DNA from: Streptomyces zaomyceticus
Lineage (GTDB): Bacteria; Actinomycetota; Actinomycetes; Streptomycetales; Streptomycetaceae
DNA: 64,000 bases
Direction of reading: 5' to 3'
Assembly: GCF_014656215.1 (NCBI RefSeq)
Contig: NZ_BNBZ01000007.1
Span: 124,001-188,000 of the forward strand
Under the pieces are notes generated by a model, which was not told the origin of the DNA, ran no database searches, and saw nothing but the letters and a program-made list of their open reading frames with translations. Shown piece after piece: positions 1-9,816 of this stretch (positions are counted from its first letter, which is position 1; each line of letters opens with the position of its first letter). A program made the translations under genes and the position numbers.

Positions 1-5
1 GGTGA

Positions 6-461
6 TCAGCGGGGCGTCGGGACGCCGAACTTCTCCAGGGTGACGGCCACGGGCTCGACCTCGCTGGTGCAGTGGGCGCAGCGGGAGGCGATGGCCGGGA
101 TCTCGGTGAAGCAGCGGGGGCAGTCGCGCTTCTCGGTCTTGGGGTCGGCGGCCTCCTCCTTGGCGAACTTCGCCTGGACCTTCGCCAGCGGGGCGACGAT
201 CAGGAAGTAGAGCACCGCGGCGGTGATGACGAAGGCGATGGTCGCGGAGATCGCGAGGCCGTAGGGGAAGACGGTCTTGCCGACGTGGAACTGCGCGTCG
301 TTGAAGTTGCCGACGGAGCCGGTGGCGAGTCCGATGAGGGGGGTGATGAAGGCCTTGCTGAAGCCGGTGACGACAGCGGTGAACGCCGTTCCGACGGCCA
401 GACCGATGGCCATCGAGATGACGTTCCCGCGCAGTATGAAGTCCTTGAATCCGTTCAGCAC
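6..461 (-). CDS. mscL: Large-conductance mechanosensitive channel MscL with C-terminal zinc ribbon
   Basis: This 151-residue protein forms the emergency osmotic release valve of the plasma membrane. The N-terminal helix begins MLNGFKDFILRGNVISMAIG, which is the diagnostic MscL start, and two membrane segments lie near residues 15-40 and 70-92. The tail is longer than in E. coli MscL (136 residues) and holds two Cys-x2-Cys knuckles, CPRC at 114-117 and CAHC at 128-131, which should bind one zinc. The start is GTG, with AGGAG-type spacing to GAGGAGC upstream. The gene lies 34 bases after nuoN2 on the same strand, so it may be read from the end of that operon. Family assignment is secure; the role of the zinc ribbon is unknown. 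Confidence 0.95.
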   Translation of the reverse strand: MLNGFKDFILRGNVISMAIGLAVGTAFTAVVTGFSKAFITPLIGLATGSVGNFNDAQFHVGKTVFPYGLAISATIAFVITAAVLYFLIVAPLAKVQAKFAKEEAADPKTEKRDCPRCFTEIPAIASRCAHCTSEVEPVAVTLEKFGVPTPR

Positions 462-495
462 GGGGTGTTGCTCCTCGGTGTCGCTCGTGGGGGGG

Positions 496-2034
496 TCAGA
501 ACAGGCTGTTCGCCGCGAAGCGAAGGGCGAACTGCGGGTAACCCGACAGCACGACTCCGGCGGCGGCGGTCAGCGCGATCGCCAGAGTGATCGACACGGG
601 GGCCGTGTGGGGGACGGGGGCCCCGGCCGGTGCCTCCTCCACCGCGCCTTCCGGCGCGCGGAACAGCAGTGCCGTCCAGCGGAGGTAGTAGTACAGCGCG
701 ATCACGACGTTCACGGCCATGACCACGGCCAGCCAGCCGAGGCCCGCGTCGACGGCCGCCGAGAAGACGGTCACCTTGGCGAAGAGGCCGATGATACCCG
801 GGGGCAGACCGGCCAAATTCAGGAGGAAGAACCCGAACGCCAGAGCCGTGGCGGGGCTCGTCGCGTACAGGCCGCGATAGTCCGCGACCCGGTTCCCGGG
901 GTGTCTGCGGGCGACCAGCGCGACGACCGCGAAGGCGCCGAGGTTCACCACCGCGTACATCAGGGCGTACGCGACGGTCGCGCCGATCTGGTCGTCGCTG
1001 GAGTACGCGGCGGCCGCGATCGGCACCAGCAGATAGCCCGCCTGGGCGACCGAGGACCAGGCGAGCAGCCGGACCGCGCTCCACGCGCGCGTGGAGACCT
1101 GGCGGAGGGCGGCCACGTTGCCGGCGGTCATGGTCAGGGCGGCGAGCACCGCGAGCGCCGGACCCCACACGTCCGCGTACGAGGGGAAGGCGACGACCGT
1201 CACCAGGATCAGCCCGGTGAAGCCGACGGCCTTGCCGACCACCGAGAGGTAGGCGGCGACCGGCAGCGGGGCGCCGACGTACGTGTCGGGCACCCAGAAG
1301 TGGAAGGGAACGGCCGCGGTCTTGAAGGCGAAGCCGACGAGGGTGAGGGCCACGCCCGCCTCGGCGAGCGTCTGGAGCTGCCCCGGCACGTCGTCGAGGC
1401 GCTGGGCGAGCTCCGTGAGGTGGAGGGTGCCGGTCGCCGCGTACACGAAGCTGACGCCGAGCAGGGTGACGGCGGTCGCGGTCACCGAGGAGAGGAAGAA
1501 CTTGAGCGCCGCCTCGCCCGACCTGCGGTCGCCGCGCTTGAGGCCGACGAGCGCGAAGGCCGGCAGCGAGGCCACTTCGAGGGCGACGACGAGGGTCGCG
1601 AGGTCACGGGAGGCCGGCAGCAGGGCGGCGCCCGCCGCCGAGGCGAGCAGCAGGAACCAGAACTCGCCGGCCGGGAGCCTCTCCCGGGTCTCCGTCAGCG
1701 ACAGCAGCGCCGTGAGGAGCGCGCCGCCGAGGACGAGCAGCTGGATGACGAGGGTGAAGTGGTCGGCCGTGTAGCTGCACGCCCCCACCCCGGTGTCCGC
1801 GGTGAGGCAGAAGGTGGAGCGGTCACCGGCCCGCAGCGGTACGAGGAGGGCGAGGGCCGCGACGAGGCCGCCGATCGCGGTCAGGCCGAGGAACCGCTTG
1901 TGCTCCTCGGGGACGAAGAGGTCGGCGACGAGCACGACGAGGGCGACCACGGCCGTCAGGGTCGGGGGCGCGATCGTGAGCCAGTCGACGGACTGGACGA
2001 GCGAGTCGCCGGCGAGCGCCGTCACTGGGGTCAT
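496..2034 (-). CDS. nuoN2: NADH-quinone oxidoreductase subunit N, second copy
   Basis: This 512-residue multi-helix antiporter-like subunit belongs to the membrane arm of complex I. The conserved TM5 glutamate is in LVVALEVASLPAFAL and the TM7 lysine in AFKTAAVPFHFWVPD, so the proton channel looks intact. The ATG at 2034 overlaps the nuoM2 stop as ATGA, which sets the start, and the reading frame upstream of it is only a shadow of nuoL2/nuoM2. It is the last nuo gene of the incomplete operon. It is a clear paralogue of nuoN at 44039 but about 40 residues shorter. Confidence 0.95.
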   Translation of the reverse strand: MTPVTALAGDSLVQSVDWLTIAPPTLTAVVALVVLVADLFVPEEHKRFLGLTAIGGLVAALALLVPLRAGDRSTFCLTADTGVGACSYTADHFTLVIQLLVLGGALLTALLSLTETRERLPAGEFWFLLLASAAGAALLPASRDLATLVVALEVASLPAFALVGLKRGDRRSGEAALKFFLSSVTATAVTLLGVSFVYAATGTLHLTELAQRLDDVPGQLQTLAEAGVALTLVGFAFKTAAVPFHFWVPDTYVGAPLPVAAYLSVVGKAVGFTGLILVTVVAFPSYADVWGPALAVLAALTMTAGNVAALRQVSTRAWSAVRLLAWSSVAQAGYLLVPIAAAAYSSDDQIGATVAYALMYAVVNLGAFAVVALVARRHPGNRVADYRGLYATSPATALAFGFFLLNLAGLPPGIIGLFAKVTVFSAAVDAGLGWLAVVMAVNVVIALYYYLRWTALLFRAPEGAVEEAPAGAPVPHTAPVSITLAIALTAAAGVVLSGYPQFALRFAANSLF

Positions 2035-3608
2035 CGGGTGCCTCCGGCGAGGAGCTTCTGGACGGCCGGGTCGGTGAGGCCGAGGAGAACCGCGGGCCAG
2101 AGTCCGGCCAGGACGGTGAGGGCGACGAGCGGGGTCCAGGCGGCGAACTCGTAGCCCTGGACGTCGGCGATCGGTGTCTCCCCGGCGGGCCGTGGGCCGC
2201 CCATGCAGACGCGGCGGACGACGAGGAGGAGGTACGCGGCGGTGAGGAGGGTGCCGAAGGCGCCGATCGCCATGAAGGTGAGGAACGCGGGCCGGCTGAG
2301 GCCCTCGGCGGGCTCGAAGGCGCCGAACAGGGCGAGCATCTCGCCCCAGAAGCCGGCCAGCCCCGGCAGTCCGAGGGAGGCGACGGCGGCGAAGGCCAGC
2401 AGGGCGCCGAGGCGGGGGGCACGGCCGTAGAGGGCGGCGCCGGTGGCGCCCGCGAGGGTGTCGAGGTCGGCGGTGCCGTACCGGTCCTTGACCGCGCCGA
2501 CCAGGAAGAAGAGCAGGCCGGTGACGAGGCCGTGGGCGACGTTGGCGAAGAGGGCGCCGTTGACCCCGGTGGGCGTCATGGTGGCGATGCCCAGGAGGAC
2601 GAAGCCCATGTGGCCGACGGAGGAGTACGCGATGAGGCGCTTGAGGTCGCCCTTGCTGCCGGGCCTCACGAGGGCGAGGCAGGCGAGCGATCCGTAGATG
2701 ATCCCGGCGACGGCGAAGGCCGCGAGGTACGGGGCGAAGGTCCGCATCCCGTCGGGGGCGACCGGCAGCAGGATGCGGACGAAGCCGTACGTGCCCATCT
2801 TCAGGAGGACACCGGCGAGGAGGACCGAGCCGACCGTCGGGGCGGCGGTGTGGGCGTCCGGCAGCCAGCTGTGCAGCGGCCACATCGGGGTCTTCACGGC
2901 GAGCCCGAGACCGATCGCGAGAACGGCGATGACCTGCACGGACGTGGTCAGTCCACGGCCGTTGTCGGCGGCCAGCGCCACCATGTCGAACGTGCCCGCC
3001 TTCACTCCGACGAGGAGCAGGCCGAGCAGCATGACGACGGAGCCGAGCAGCGTGTAGAGGATGAACTTCCAGGCCGCGGCCTGCCTCCCCTCGCCGCCCC
3101 AGCGGGCGATGAGGAAGTACATCGGGATGAGGACCGTCTCGAAGGCCAGGAAGAACAGGATCAGGTCGAGGACGGCGAAGGTGGCGAGGGTGCCGGACTC
3201 CAGGACGAGGAGCAGTGCGACGAAGGCCTTGGGGGACGGGCCCGCCGGCATCTTGAAGTAGCTGTACAGCGCGCAGAGGAAGCTCAGGAGCGCGGTCAGG
3301 ACCAGGAGGGGCAGGGAGATGCCGTCGACACCGAGGTGGATCCGCACGTCGAGTGCCCGGATCCAGCTGACGTCCGTCGTGGCCTGCATCCTCGACGGCC
3401 GGTCGTGGTCGAAGCCGAGCGCGAGGACGATCGCGGCCAGCAGGATCACACCGGTGACGACGACACCGTGGCGGAGCACGGCCTGGTCCGGGGACTTCCC
3501 CTTCAGCCCCGGCGGAGCCGGCAGGAGGGCGGCGGCCGCGCCGAGGAGCGGTCCGGCGACGATCGCCACCAGAAGGAACTGCATCACGGATTCGCTGATA
3601 TCGATCAC
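2031..3608 (-). CDS. nuoM2: NADH-quinone oxidoreductase subunit M, second copy
   Basis: This 525-residue proton-pumping antiporter-like subunit sits in the membrane arm. The TM5 glutamate lies in FFLAFETVLIPMYFLI and the broken-helix lysine in AVKTPMWPLHSWLPD, both as in active NuoM. It follows nuoL2 by three bases and overlaps nuoN2 by four, so translation is coupled. Together L2, M2 and N2 give the full set of three antiporter-like pumps although the operon lacks the NADH module. A paralogue (nuoM) lies at 45697. Confidence 0.96.
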   Translation of the reverse strand: MIDISESVMQFLLVAIVAGPLLGAAAALLPAPPGLKGKSPDQAVLRHGVVVTGVILLAAIVLALGFDHDRPSRMQATTDVSWIRALDVRIHLGVDGISLPLLVLTALLSFLCALYSYFKMPAGPSPKAFVALLLVLESGTLATFAVLDLILFFLAFETVLIPMYFLIARWGGEGRQAAAWKFILYTLLGSVVMLLGLLLVGVKAGTFDMVALAADNGRGLTTSVQVIAVLAIGLGLAVKTPMWPLHSWLPDAHTAAPTVGSVLLAGVLLKMGTYGFVRILLPVAPDGMRTFAPYLAAFAVAGIIYGSLACLALVRPGSKGDLKRLIAYSSVGHMGFVLLGIATMTPTGVNGALFANVAHGLVTGLLFFLVGAVKDRYGTADLDTLAGATGAALYGRAPRLGALLAFAAVASLGLPGLAGFWGEMLALFGAFEPAEGLSRPAFLTFMAIGAFGTLLTAAYLLLVVRRVCMGGPRPAGETPIADVQGYEFAAWTPLVALTVLAGLWPAVLLGLTDPAVQKLLAGGTR

Positions 3609-3611
3609 GGC

Positions 3612-5591
3612 TCACGCTCCGGCGGCGGCGTTGGCGAGGGCGACGGCGACGATCGCCAGGACGACGGAGCCGGCGAGCAGGGCGCTGAGGTAGGTCTGCA
3701 CATTGCCGGTCTGGGCGCGGCGGACGAGCCAGCCGAGTCCCTTGGCCGAGTTGCCCGCGGCCTGCACATAGGTGTCGACGACCTCGCGGTCCAGGAAGCG
3801 GACCAGGGAGGCGGCGGCGAGGACGGGCCGGACGAACGCCGCCCGGTAGACGGCGTCCAGGTGGAAGCCGTCGGCGGCGGGGCCGTGCAGCGGGCCGAGG
3901 AGGGCGCGGCCGGGGTCGGCCGGGTCCTCCGCGGGGTGCGGCAGACGCAGCGCCTCGGCCTCGACGAGACCCGCTTCGGCGTCCGGGTGGGCGACGTGCG
4001 GGGCGGCGGCGCCCACCGGGGTCCTGGCGGCCAGGGTGCGCCAGACCGCGTAGGTGATCACGGCTCCGGCGGCGGCGAGGCCCGTACCGAGGACGGCCGT
4101 GGTCAGGGTCGGGGTGAGGGCGTTCCCGTCGAACCAGTCGTCGAGGTACGTGACGGTCAGACCGAAGCCCAGGGAGGGGATCGCGAGCACCCACAGGACG
4201 GACGTCATCGCGAGGGGCTGACGGCCGTGGTCGGGGGCCTCCGCGCCCCGGCCGTGGAAGGTCCGCAGCCACAGGCGGAGCGCGTATGCGGCGGTCAGCA
4301 GCGCGGTCAGCAGACCGGCGACGAGGACGGTCCAGCCCGCCCCGGCGGGGGCGACCGTCCGGTCCCCGAGCGCGGTGTGCTCGGCGGCCACCAGCACGGC
4401 CTCCTTGGAGAAGAAGCCGGCGAACGGCGGGATCGCGGCGAGCGCGAGCAGGGCGACGGTCATCGTCCAGTACGCGTCCGGGATGCGCTTCGCGAGGCCG
4501 CTCATGCGGGACATGGCGGTCAGCGAGTTCGTACCCGCGGCGTGGATGACCGTACCGGCGGCGAGGAAGAGCAGCGCCTTGAACGCGGCGTGCGAGAGGA
4601 GGTGGAAGACGGCGGACCCGCGGTCGCCGACGGCGAGGGCACCGGCCATGTAGCCGAGCTGGCCGATCGTCGAATAGGCCAGGACCCGCTTGATGTCGTC
4701 CTGGGCGAGTGCGGCCAGCGCCGAGCCGACCATCGTGATCGCGGCCATCACGGCGAGCACCGTCATCGCGGCGGCGGACTCGGCGAAGACGGGCAGCAGC
4801 CGGGCCGTGAAGTAGATGCCGGCGGCGACCATCGTCGCCGCGTGGATGAGCGCGGAGACGGGGGTGGGACCGGCCATGGCGTCGGGGAGCCAGGTGTGCA
4901 GCGGGAACTGCGCCGACTTGCCCGCCACACCGGCGAGCAGCAGCAGCGCGATCAGGGTGGGGTGGTCGATGCCGCCGCTCGCGACGGCGCCGAGGACCCC
5001 CGTGATCCGGAAGGTGCCCGCGTCGGTGGCGAGCGCGAAGAGACCGATCAGGAAGGGGACGTCACCGAGCTTGGTGACGAGGAAGGCCTTCAGGGAGGCG
5101 GCCCGCGCCTCCGGGGTCTCCCAGTAGTGGCCGACGAGGAAGTACGAGCAGATGCCCATGATCTCCCAGCCGACCAGGAGCACCATCAGGTCGCCCGAGT
5201 AGACGACGAGCAGCATCGCGGAGGTGAAGAGGGAGACGAGCGCGGCGTACGAGGGGTAGCGCGGGTCCTCGCGGAGGTAGCCGGTCGAGTAGATCTGCAC
5301 ACAGGTGGCGACGACGCCGACCAGGACGGCGACGAGCGCGGCGAAGCCGTCGATGTACAGGGCCAGGTCGATGGGGACCGAGCCGGTGGGGGTGAGCTCG
5401 GTGGCGGCCTCGATCGCCTTCCCGCCGCCCTGGCGGACGGCCACGACCACGGCGAGGGCGGCGGCGGCGAGCGTCGGGAGTACGGCCAGCGGGCGGACGA
5501 AGCCGGGCGCGGTGCGGCCGAGCAGCAGTCCGGCGACGGCGCCGAGGAAGGGAAGGAGGGGGACGAGGACGGCGAGGGTCGTGGTGGTCAC
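3612..5591 (-). CDS. nuoL2: NADH-quinone oxidoreductase subunit L, second copy
   Basis: This 659-residue protein is the distal antiporter-like subunit with the long lateral helix of complex I. Key residues are present: glutamate in [16 protein letters not shown] and lysine in [16 protein letters not shown], followed by the conserved [15 protein letters not shown] segment. The C-terminal region (about 520-659) carries the amphipathic lateral helix and final membrane segment. The start overlaps the nuoK2 stop by four bases. It is slightly longer than the canonical copy at 47274 (631 residues). Confidence 0.96.
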   Translation of the reverse strand: MTTTTLAVLVPLLPFLGAVAGLLLGRTAPGFVRPLAVLPTLAAAALAVVVAVRQGGGKAIEAATELTPTGSVPIDLALYIDGFAALVAVLVGVVATCVQIYSTGYLREDPRYPSYAALVSLFTSAMLLVVYSGDLMVLLVGWEIMGICSYFLVGHYWETPEARAASLKAFLVTKLGDVPFLIGLFALATDAGTFRITGVLGAVASGGIDHPTLIALLLLAGVAGKSAQFPLHTWLPDAMAGPTPVSALIHAATMVAAGIYFTARLLPVFAESAAAMTVLAVMAAITMVGSALAALAQDDIKRVLAYSTIGQLGYMAGALAVGDRGSAVFHLLSHAAFKALLFLAAGTVIHAAGTNSLTAMSRMSGLAKRIPDAYWTMTVALLALAAIPPFAGFFSKEAVLVAAEHTALGDRTVAPAGAGWTVLVAGLLTALLTAAYALRLWLRTFHGRGAEAPDHGRQPLAMTSVLWVLAIPSLGFGLTVTYLDDWFDGNALTPTLTTAVLGTGLAAAGAVITYAVWRTLAARTPVGAAAPHVAHPDAEAGLVEAEALRLPHPAEDPADPGRALLGPLHGPAADGFHLDAVYRAAFVRPVLAAASLVRFLDREVVDTYVQAAGNSAKGLGWLVRRAQTGNVQTYLSALLAGSVVLAIVAVALANAAAGA

Positions 5592-5971
5592 GCGGTGGCC
5601 TCGGCCTTCTCGCCGGTGGGCGTCTCGTCCGCGGACGCGTCGTCCGGGGAGTCCTGGGAATCCGGGCGCTCCGCCGTGTCGCGGAGGCGGTCGATGTCCG
5701 CGGTGCCCCTGTTGCGGTGCACCATCAGGACGATCGCCAGACCGATGCCGATCTCGGCCGCGGCGATGGCGATGGTGAAGAGGGTGAGGGCCTGGCCGGC
5801 GTGAAGGGTGTCGCGGAGCCAGACGTCGAAGGCGACCAGGTTGAGGTTGACGGCGTTGAGCATCAGCTCGACGGACATCAGGACCAGGATCGCGTTGCGG
5901 CGGGCGAGGACGCCGTACACGCCGACGGCGAAGAGGAGGGCGGCGAGGACGGCCGGGTAGGCGAGGTGCAT
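5588..5971 (-). CDS. nuoK2: NADH-quinone oxidoreductase subunit K, second copy
   Basis: This 127-residue, three-helix membrane subunit keeps both buried glutamates of the E-channel, in [14 protein letters not shown] and [16 protein letters not shown]. It has an acidic hydrophilic tail of about 35 residues (from [11 protein letters not shown] onward) that the 99-residue canonical NuoK at 49180 does not have. The ATG at 5971 overlaps the nuoJ2 stop, and its own stop overlaps the nuoL2 start. Confidence 0.95.
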   Translation of the reverse strand: MHLAYPAVLAALLFAVGVYGVLARRNAILVLMSVELMLNAVNLNLVAFDVWLRDTLHAGQALTLFTIAIAAAEIGIGLAIVLMVHRNRGTADIDRLRDTAERPDSQDSPDDASADETPTGEKAEATA

Positions 5972-6579
5972 CAGCGCCGCTCCTCGTTCTGGTCCGAGGG
6001 CTTCTTGCGGGAGAGCACGATCGCGCCGACCAGGGCCGCCAGGAGGAGGACGGACAGCGCCTCGAAGGGCAGCACCCAGTGGCGGAAGAGGCTCTCGCCC
6101 GAGACCTCGGTGGACCCCTGCACCGCTCCGTCCAGGTCGATCCACGTCGTACGGAACGCGTCGACGACGACCCAGACGAGCGCGGCCGCGGCGGCCAGGG
6201 CGACCGCGGCGGCGACCGGCTTGTTGCGGGAGTCGGCGTCCGGGGAGCGGCCGATGGGCGCCTTGGTGAGCATGAGCCCGAAGAGCAGGAGGACGACGAC
6301 GGAACCGACGTAGATCAGGACCTGGACCCAGGCGATGAACTCGGCCGTCAGGAGCAGGTACTCGACGGCGAGCCCGCCCAGCGCCACGACCAGCCAGAGC
6401 GCGGCGTGGACCAGCTGGCGGGTGGTGACCGTGACGAGGGCGGCGCCGAGGGTCACGAGACCGACGAGGACGAAGGCGATCTCGACGCCGGTCGGCGAGA
6501 GGAAGCCGTGCTCCTCCGCCGCCCCGGCCGCCCGCACCGCCTGTGCCGCCGCTTGAGTTGTGTGTGCTGCCAGGATCAC
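5971..6579 (-). CDS. nuoJ2: NADH-quinone oxidoreductase subunit J, second copy
   Basis: This 202-residue membrane subunit contains the TM3 segment [20 protein letters not shown], which forms the pi-bulge/alpha-helix switch of NuoJ. The start is the GTG at 6579, which forms a GTGA overlap with the nuoI2 stop. Longer upstream readings in the same frame run over nuoI2 and are not credible. The gene shares its last base with the nuoK2 start. Confidence 0.93.
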   Translation of the reverse strand: MILAAHTTQAAAQAVRAAGAAEEHGFLSPTGVEIAFVLVGLVTLGAALVTVTTRQLVHAALWLVVALGGLAVEYLLLTAEFIAWVQVLIYVGSVVVLLLFGLMLTKAPIGRSPDADSRNKPVAAAVALAAAAALVWVVVDAFRTTWIDLDGAVQGSTEVSGESLFRHWVLPFEALSVLLLAALVGAIVLSRKKPSDQNEERR

Positions 6580-7187
6580 TGCTGCTCCCCCTCGGCGGGC
6601 CGGGCCTCGGCCTCGGCGGCCGCCGCCGCTTCCGCGGCCGCGGCGGTGGCGGCCTTCTCCGCCGCCTTGCGGGCCGCCGCGATCTCCTTCGGTTCCTCCG
6701 CGCGCGGATCGAGGGCGGGCGGCTCGGGAACCGTCCACATCCACTCGCGGAGCTTGTCGCGCTCGTGGGTGAGCTCGTGGATGTCGGTCTCCGCGTACTC
6801 GAACTCGGGCGACCAGAACAGCGCGTCGAACGGGCACACCTCGATGCAGATACCGCAGTACATGCAGAGCGAGAAGTCGATGGCGAACCGGTCGAGAACG
6901 TTCCGGCTGCGCTCGCGGCCGCCCGGCACCGCCGCCGGCACCGTCTCCTTGTGGGAGTCGATGTAGATGCACCAGTCGGGGCACTCACGGGCGCACAGCA
7001 TGCAGACCGTGCAGTTCTCCTCGAACAGCCCGATCACCCCGCGCGTACGGGGCGGCAGCTCGGGCTGGACGTCCGGGTACTGCGCGGTGACGGTCTTCTT
7101 CGTCATCGTGCGGAGCGTGACGGCGAGGCCCTTGGCGAGGCCGGAGCCGGGGATGCCGGGCCGGGAGGGAGGGAGGAGGGGGGCCAT
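6576..7187 (-). CDS. nuoI2: NADH-quinone oxidoreductase subunit I, second copy (two [4Fe-4S] clusters)
   Basis: This 203-residue ferredoxin-like subunit carries two complete cluster motifs: Cys59/62/65 with Cys69 and Cys108/111/114 with Cys118. It would pass electrons to the terminal cluster in NuoB2. Because no NuoE, F or G is encoded here, NuoI2 is the most exposed iron-sulfur protein of the predicted complex and is the natural docking point for ferredoxin, as in cyanobacterial and archaeal complexes. The tail is rich in Ala and Glu (about 165-203). The start ATG shares its last base with the nuoH2 TAA stop. Confidence 0.95.
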   Translation of the reverse strand: MAPLLPPSRPGIPGSGLAKGLAVTLRTMTKKTVTAQYPDVQPELPPRTRGVIGLFEENCTVCMLCARECPDWCIYIDSHKETVPAAVPGGRERSRNVLDRFAIDFSLCMYCGICIEVCPFDALFWSPEFEYAETDIHELTHERDKLREWMWTVPEPPALDPRAEEPKEIAAARKAAEKAATAAAAEAAAAAEAEARPAEGEQQ

Positions 7188-8155
7188 TACTGGATCGCCA
7201 CCTTCACGATGCCGGTGAGCGCGATCTGCGCGAGCGCGAGCGGGACGAGAGTCGTCCAGGCGAGCTTCTGGAGCTGGTCCTCACGCAGGCGCGGGTAGCT
7301 CACCCGCAGCCAGATCACGACGAACGCGAGGACCGCGGTCTTCAGGAGGGTCCAGACCCAGCCGAGCCCGTCCCCGCCGAAGGGGCCGTGCCAGCCGCCG
7401 AGGAACAGGACGGTGGTGAGACCGCACAGGACGACGATGCCGGCGTACTCGGCCAGCAGGAACAGCGCGAAACGGAGACCCGTGTACTCGGTGTACGCGC
7501 CGAAGATGATCTCCGAGTCGGCGACCGGCATGTCGAACGGCGGCCGCTGGAGCTCCGCCAGACCCGCCACGAAGAAGACGAGCGCGCCGACGATCTGCCA
7601 GGGCACCCACCACCACTCGAAGGCGTTCAGGATGCCCGGCAGGGACACCGTGCCGGCGGCCATCGCGACCGAGGCGGCGGCCAGCAGCATCGGGAGCTCG
7701 TACGCGAGGAGCTGGGCGGCGGTACGGAGACCACCGAGCAGCGAGAACTTGTTCGCGGACGCCCAGCCGGCCATGAGACTGCCGAGCACGCCGACGCCCA
7801 TGACGGCGAGGACGAAGAAGATGCCCGCGTCGACGACCTGACCGACCGCGCCCTCGCTCGGCCCGATGGGGATCGCGACGAGCACGAGGAGATACGGCAG
7901 AAGGGCGACGGCCGGCGCGAGCTGGAAGACCCGCCGGTCGGCGTCCTTGGGGACCACGTCCTCCTTCTGCGCGAATTTCACCCCGTCGGCGACGAGCTGC
8001 GCCCAGCCGTGGAAGCCACCGGCGTACATCGGACCGAGACGGCCCTGCATATGAGCCATGACCTTGTGCTCGGTCTGCCCGACGACAAGCGGCAGAACGA
8101 GAAAGACGGCGAAGACGACGAGCAGCCGGAGGGCGACGTCGAGTACGTCGTTCAC
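7187..8155 (-). CDS. nuoH2: NADH-quinone oxidoreductase subunit H, second copy
   Basis: This 322-residue, eight-helix subunit forms the entrance of the quinone chamber. The acidic and basic signature after TM1 is clear: [14 protein letters not shown], then [14 protein letters not shown]. The GTG start at 8155 overlaps the nuoC2 stop (GTGA). It is much shorter at the C terminus than the canonical NuoH (463 residues), which has a long hydrophilic tail. The quinone-facing loops look intact although no NuoD partner is encoded in this operon. Confidence 0.95.
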   Translation of the reverse strand: MNDVLDVALRLLVVFAVFLVLPLVVGQTEHKVMAHMQGRLGPMYAGGFHGWAQLVADGVKFAQKEDVVPKDADRRVFQLAPAVALLPYLLVLVAIPIGPSEGAVGQVVDAGIFFVLAVMGVGVLGSLMAGWASANKFSLLGGLRTAAQLLAYELPMLLAAASVAMAAGTVSLPGILNAFEWWWVPWQIVGALVFFVAGLAELQRPPFDMPVADSEIIFGAYTEYTGLRFALFLLAEYAGIVVLCGLTTVLFLGGWHGPFGGDGLGWVWTLLKTAVLAFVVIWLRVSYPRLREDQLQKLAWTTLVPLALAQIALTGIVKVAIQ

Positions 8156-9816
8156 GCGGGATCGCCTCCGGCGGGGGTGGTGGGGTCGGTGTCGTCGGTG
8201 TCGGCGTCGCCCTGCGGGGCGGCGGGTCCGGGCTCCTGCCCTGCGGGCCGGGCGGCCGTCGCGGGACCGTCGTCCCCGCCATCGGGCCGCGCGGCCTCCG
8301 GCGACGCTTCCGGGGCCTTCGGCCCGGTGCCGGGCTGCGCCGGCTGCGGACCCACCGGCTTCGCCTCGGTCGAGGCGCCGGGCTTCGCCCCCGTGGCGGG
8401 AGTCGAAGCGCCGGGCTCGGCCTTCGTGGCGGGAGTCGTAGCGCCGGGCTCGGCCGCCGACGGCTCCGCCGGCGCGGTGCCGGAGCTGCCCGGCTCCGCC
8501 GGAGTGCCCGGCTTCGCCGGGGTCCGCGGGGTGGAGGGCTCCTCGTCGAAGGCCGGGCGGGCGTGGTGCCAGGGGGCGTCCGAGCTGCGCGTGCGCGGGG
8601 GCGTGGCCTCCGCGCGCGGCGCGGGGCCGTCCGGGGCCGCCTGGCTCGCCGAGCCTTCGGCGGCCGAGCGGGTGCGGCGCGGAGGGCGGCCCGCGGTGGG
8701 CGGGGTGGTCGTCGACCCGCCCGGCTCCTGGGCTGCGGCATCCGGCTCGGGAGCCGCGCCGGGCTCTGGGGACACCTGACTCGCCGAGCCGTCCGCCGCC
8801 GAACGGCTGCGGCGCGGCGGACGAGCCGCAGGTGCGGCAGCCTCACCCTCCGACTCGACGACCGGCTCGGGGGTCGCCTGGCTCGCCGAACCGTCCGCCG
8901 CCGAGCGACTACGGCGCGGCGGACGAGCCGCAGACCCCGAGGTCTCAGCCGTCTCCGCGCCGGGCTCCGGGGACACCTGGCTCGTCGAGCCGTCCGCCGC
9001 CGAGCGGCTGCGGCGTGGTGCGGGGGCCGTGGTCCCGGTGGGCTTCGTGGTCTCCGCGCCGGGCTCCGGGGGTGTCTGGCTCGCCGAGCCCTCGGAGGCC
9101 GTGCGGGTGCGGCGCGGCGTGGTCGGGGCCGGCGTCGGGGACTCCGGTCCGGTAGCCGAGCCCTCCGTCACCGAGCGGGCCCGGCGGACCGGGCGGTCGC
9201 CGGCCGCCGCGCGGGCGGGGCGGGTGGGCGCCGGGGGAAGCTGGCCCTTGAGGGGGCCCCATTCGTTGGGGTCCGGGACGCCGGGGGGCAGCATCTGCCG
9301 GCGCTTCGGGCCGCCGCCATCGTGGGACTCGCCCGGTTCCTTCGCTCCCGGCCACGCCTTGGCGACCCGCGCGGCGAGGACGAAGTCCTTGCGCAGCGGG
9401 TGGCCCTCGAAGTTCTCGGGGAGGAGCAGCGGCACCAGGTTCGGGTGGCCCGTGAAGACCACGCCGAACATCTCGTGGGTCTCCCGCTCGTGCCAGCCCG
9501 CGCCCGCGTACACCCCGAGCGCCGTCGGGAGGACGGGCTCGGAGTGCGGGACCGTCGTACGGACGAGGAGGCGACGCGGGCGGCCTTCCGCCAGGGCCAC
9601 CACGTGGGCGCAGACACGGAAGCCCGTGCCGGGCTCGTCGACCGCGCTCAGCCAGTCGAAGTAGGTGCACCCGAGGGTGTCCCGGGCCGTTTCGAGGGCC
9701 GTGATCCAGGAGCCCGGCGGCACGTCGACCGTCAGCAGGTCGTACGCGTGCTCCGCCGTCGCCCCTTCGCCGAAGATCTCCGTCACGGCCCCGGGAAGGG
9801 AGTCGTACGTGGTCAT
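8152..9816 (-). CDS. nuoC2: NuoC-like 30-kDa subunit with long disordered repeat tail
   Basis: This is a 554-residue protein. Residues 1-190 are a normal complex I 30-kDa (NuoC) domain, with the family signature [19 protein letters not shown] at 108-126 and GHPLRKDF at 138-145. From about residue 200 to the end it is low-complexity Pro/Ala/Gly/Ser/Thr sequence. This includes six clear copies plus one degenerate copy of a unit with the core [13 protein letters not shown] (residues 211-393), followed by PG-rich repeats (435-480) and an acidic end. The ATG at 9816 overlaps the nuoB2 stop. The domain is NuoC only; no NuoD is fused, and there is no room for nuoD on either side because of the overlaps. 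The frame and overlaps are continuous, so the tail is not a frameshift artefact. Confidence 0.9.
   Translation of the reverse strand: MTTYDSLPGAVTEIFGEGATAEHAYDLLTVDVPPGSWITALETARDTLGCTYFDWLSAVDEPGTGFRVCAHVVALAEGRPRRLLVRTTVPHSEPVLPTALGVYAGAGWHERETHEMFGVVFTGHPNLVPLLLPENFEGHPLRKDFVLAARVAKAWPGAKEPGESHDGGGPKRRQMLPPGVPDPNEWGPLKGQLPPAPTRPARAAAGDRPVRRARSVTEGSATGPESPTPAPTTPRRTRTASEGSASQTPPEPGAETTKPTGTTAPAPRRSRSAADGSTSQVSPEPGAETAETSGSAARPPRRSRSAADGSASQATPEPVVESEGEAAAPAARPPRRSRSAADGSASQVSPEPGAAPEPDAAAQEPGGSTTTPPTAGRPPRRTRSAAEGSASQAAPDGPAPRAEATPPRTRSSDAPWHHARPAFDEEPSTPRTPAKPGTPAEPGSSGTAPAEPSAAEPGATTPATKAEPGASTPATGAKPGASTEAKPVGPQPAQPGTGPKAPEASPEAARPDGGDDGPATAARPAGQEPGPAAPQGDADTDDTDPTTPAGGDPA
8638..9189 (-). 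repeat. In-frame protein-coding repeats in nuoC2 tail
   Basis: Six imperfect units of 28-45 codons, plus one degenerate unit, lie in tandem. Each begins with an RR[ST]R[ST]A core followed by [DE]GS[AT]SQ and then a variable Pro/Glu/Ala spacer. The basic, serine-rich cores alternate with acidic PEPGAE-type spacers. Copy number is likely to vary between strains because the DNA units are alike. Confidence 0.85.

Noticed and set aside
2532-5804. A 1090-codon open frame on the plus strand
   Set aside because: It lies antisense to nuoM2, nuoL2 and nuoK2, which have full families and coupling. The product is a low-complexity Arg/Gly/Asp-rich sequence typical of shadows in high GC DNA.
8152-9189. 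NuoC2 tail as a frameshift or chimeric join
   Set aside because: The frame is continuous from the NuoC domain, the tail has codon-level repeats, and the stop overlaps the nuoH2 start in the expected way.
9813-9816. A hidden nuoD2 between nuoB2 and nuoC2 or between nuoC2 and nuoH2
   Set aside because: Both junctions overlap by four bases, so no gene can fit, and no NuoD motif such as [10 protein letters not shown] occurs in the region.
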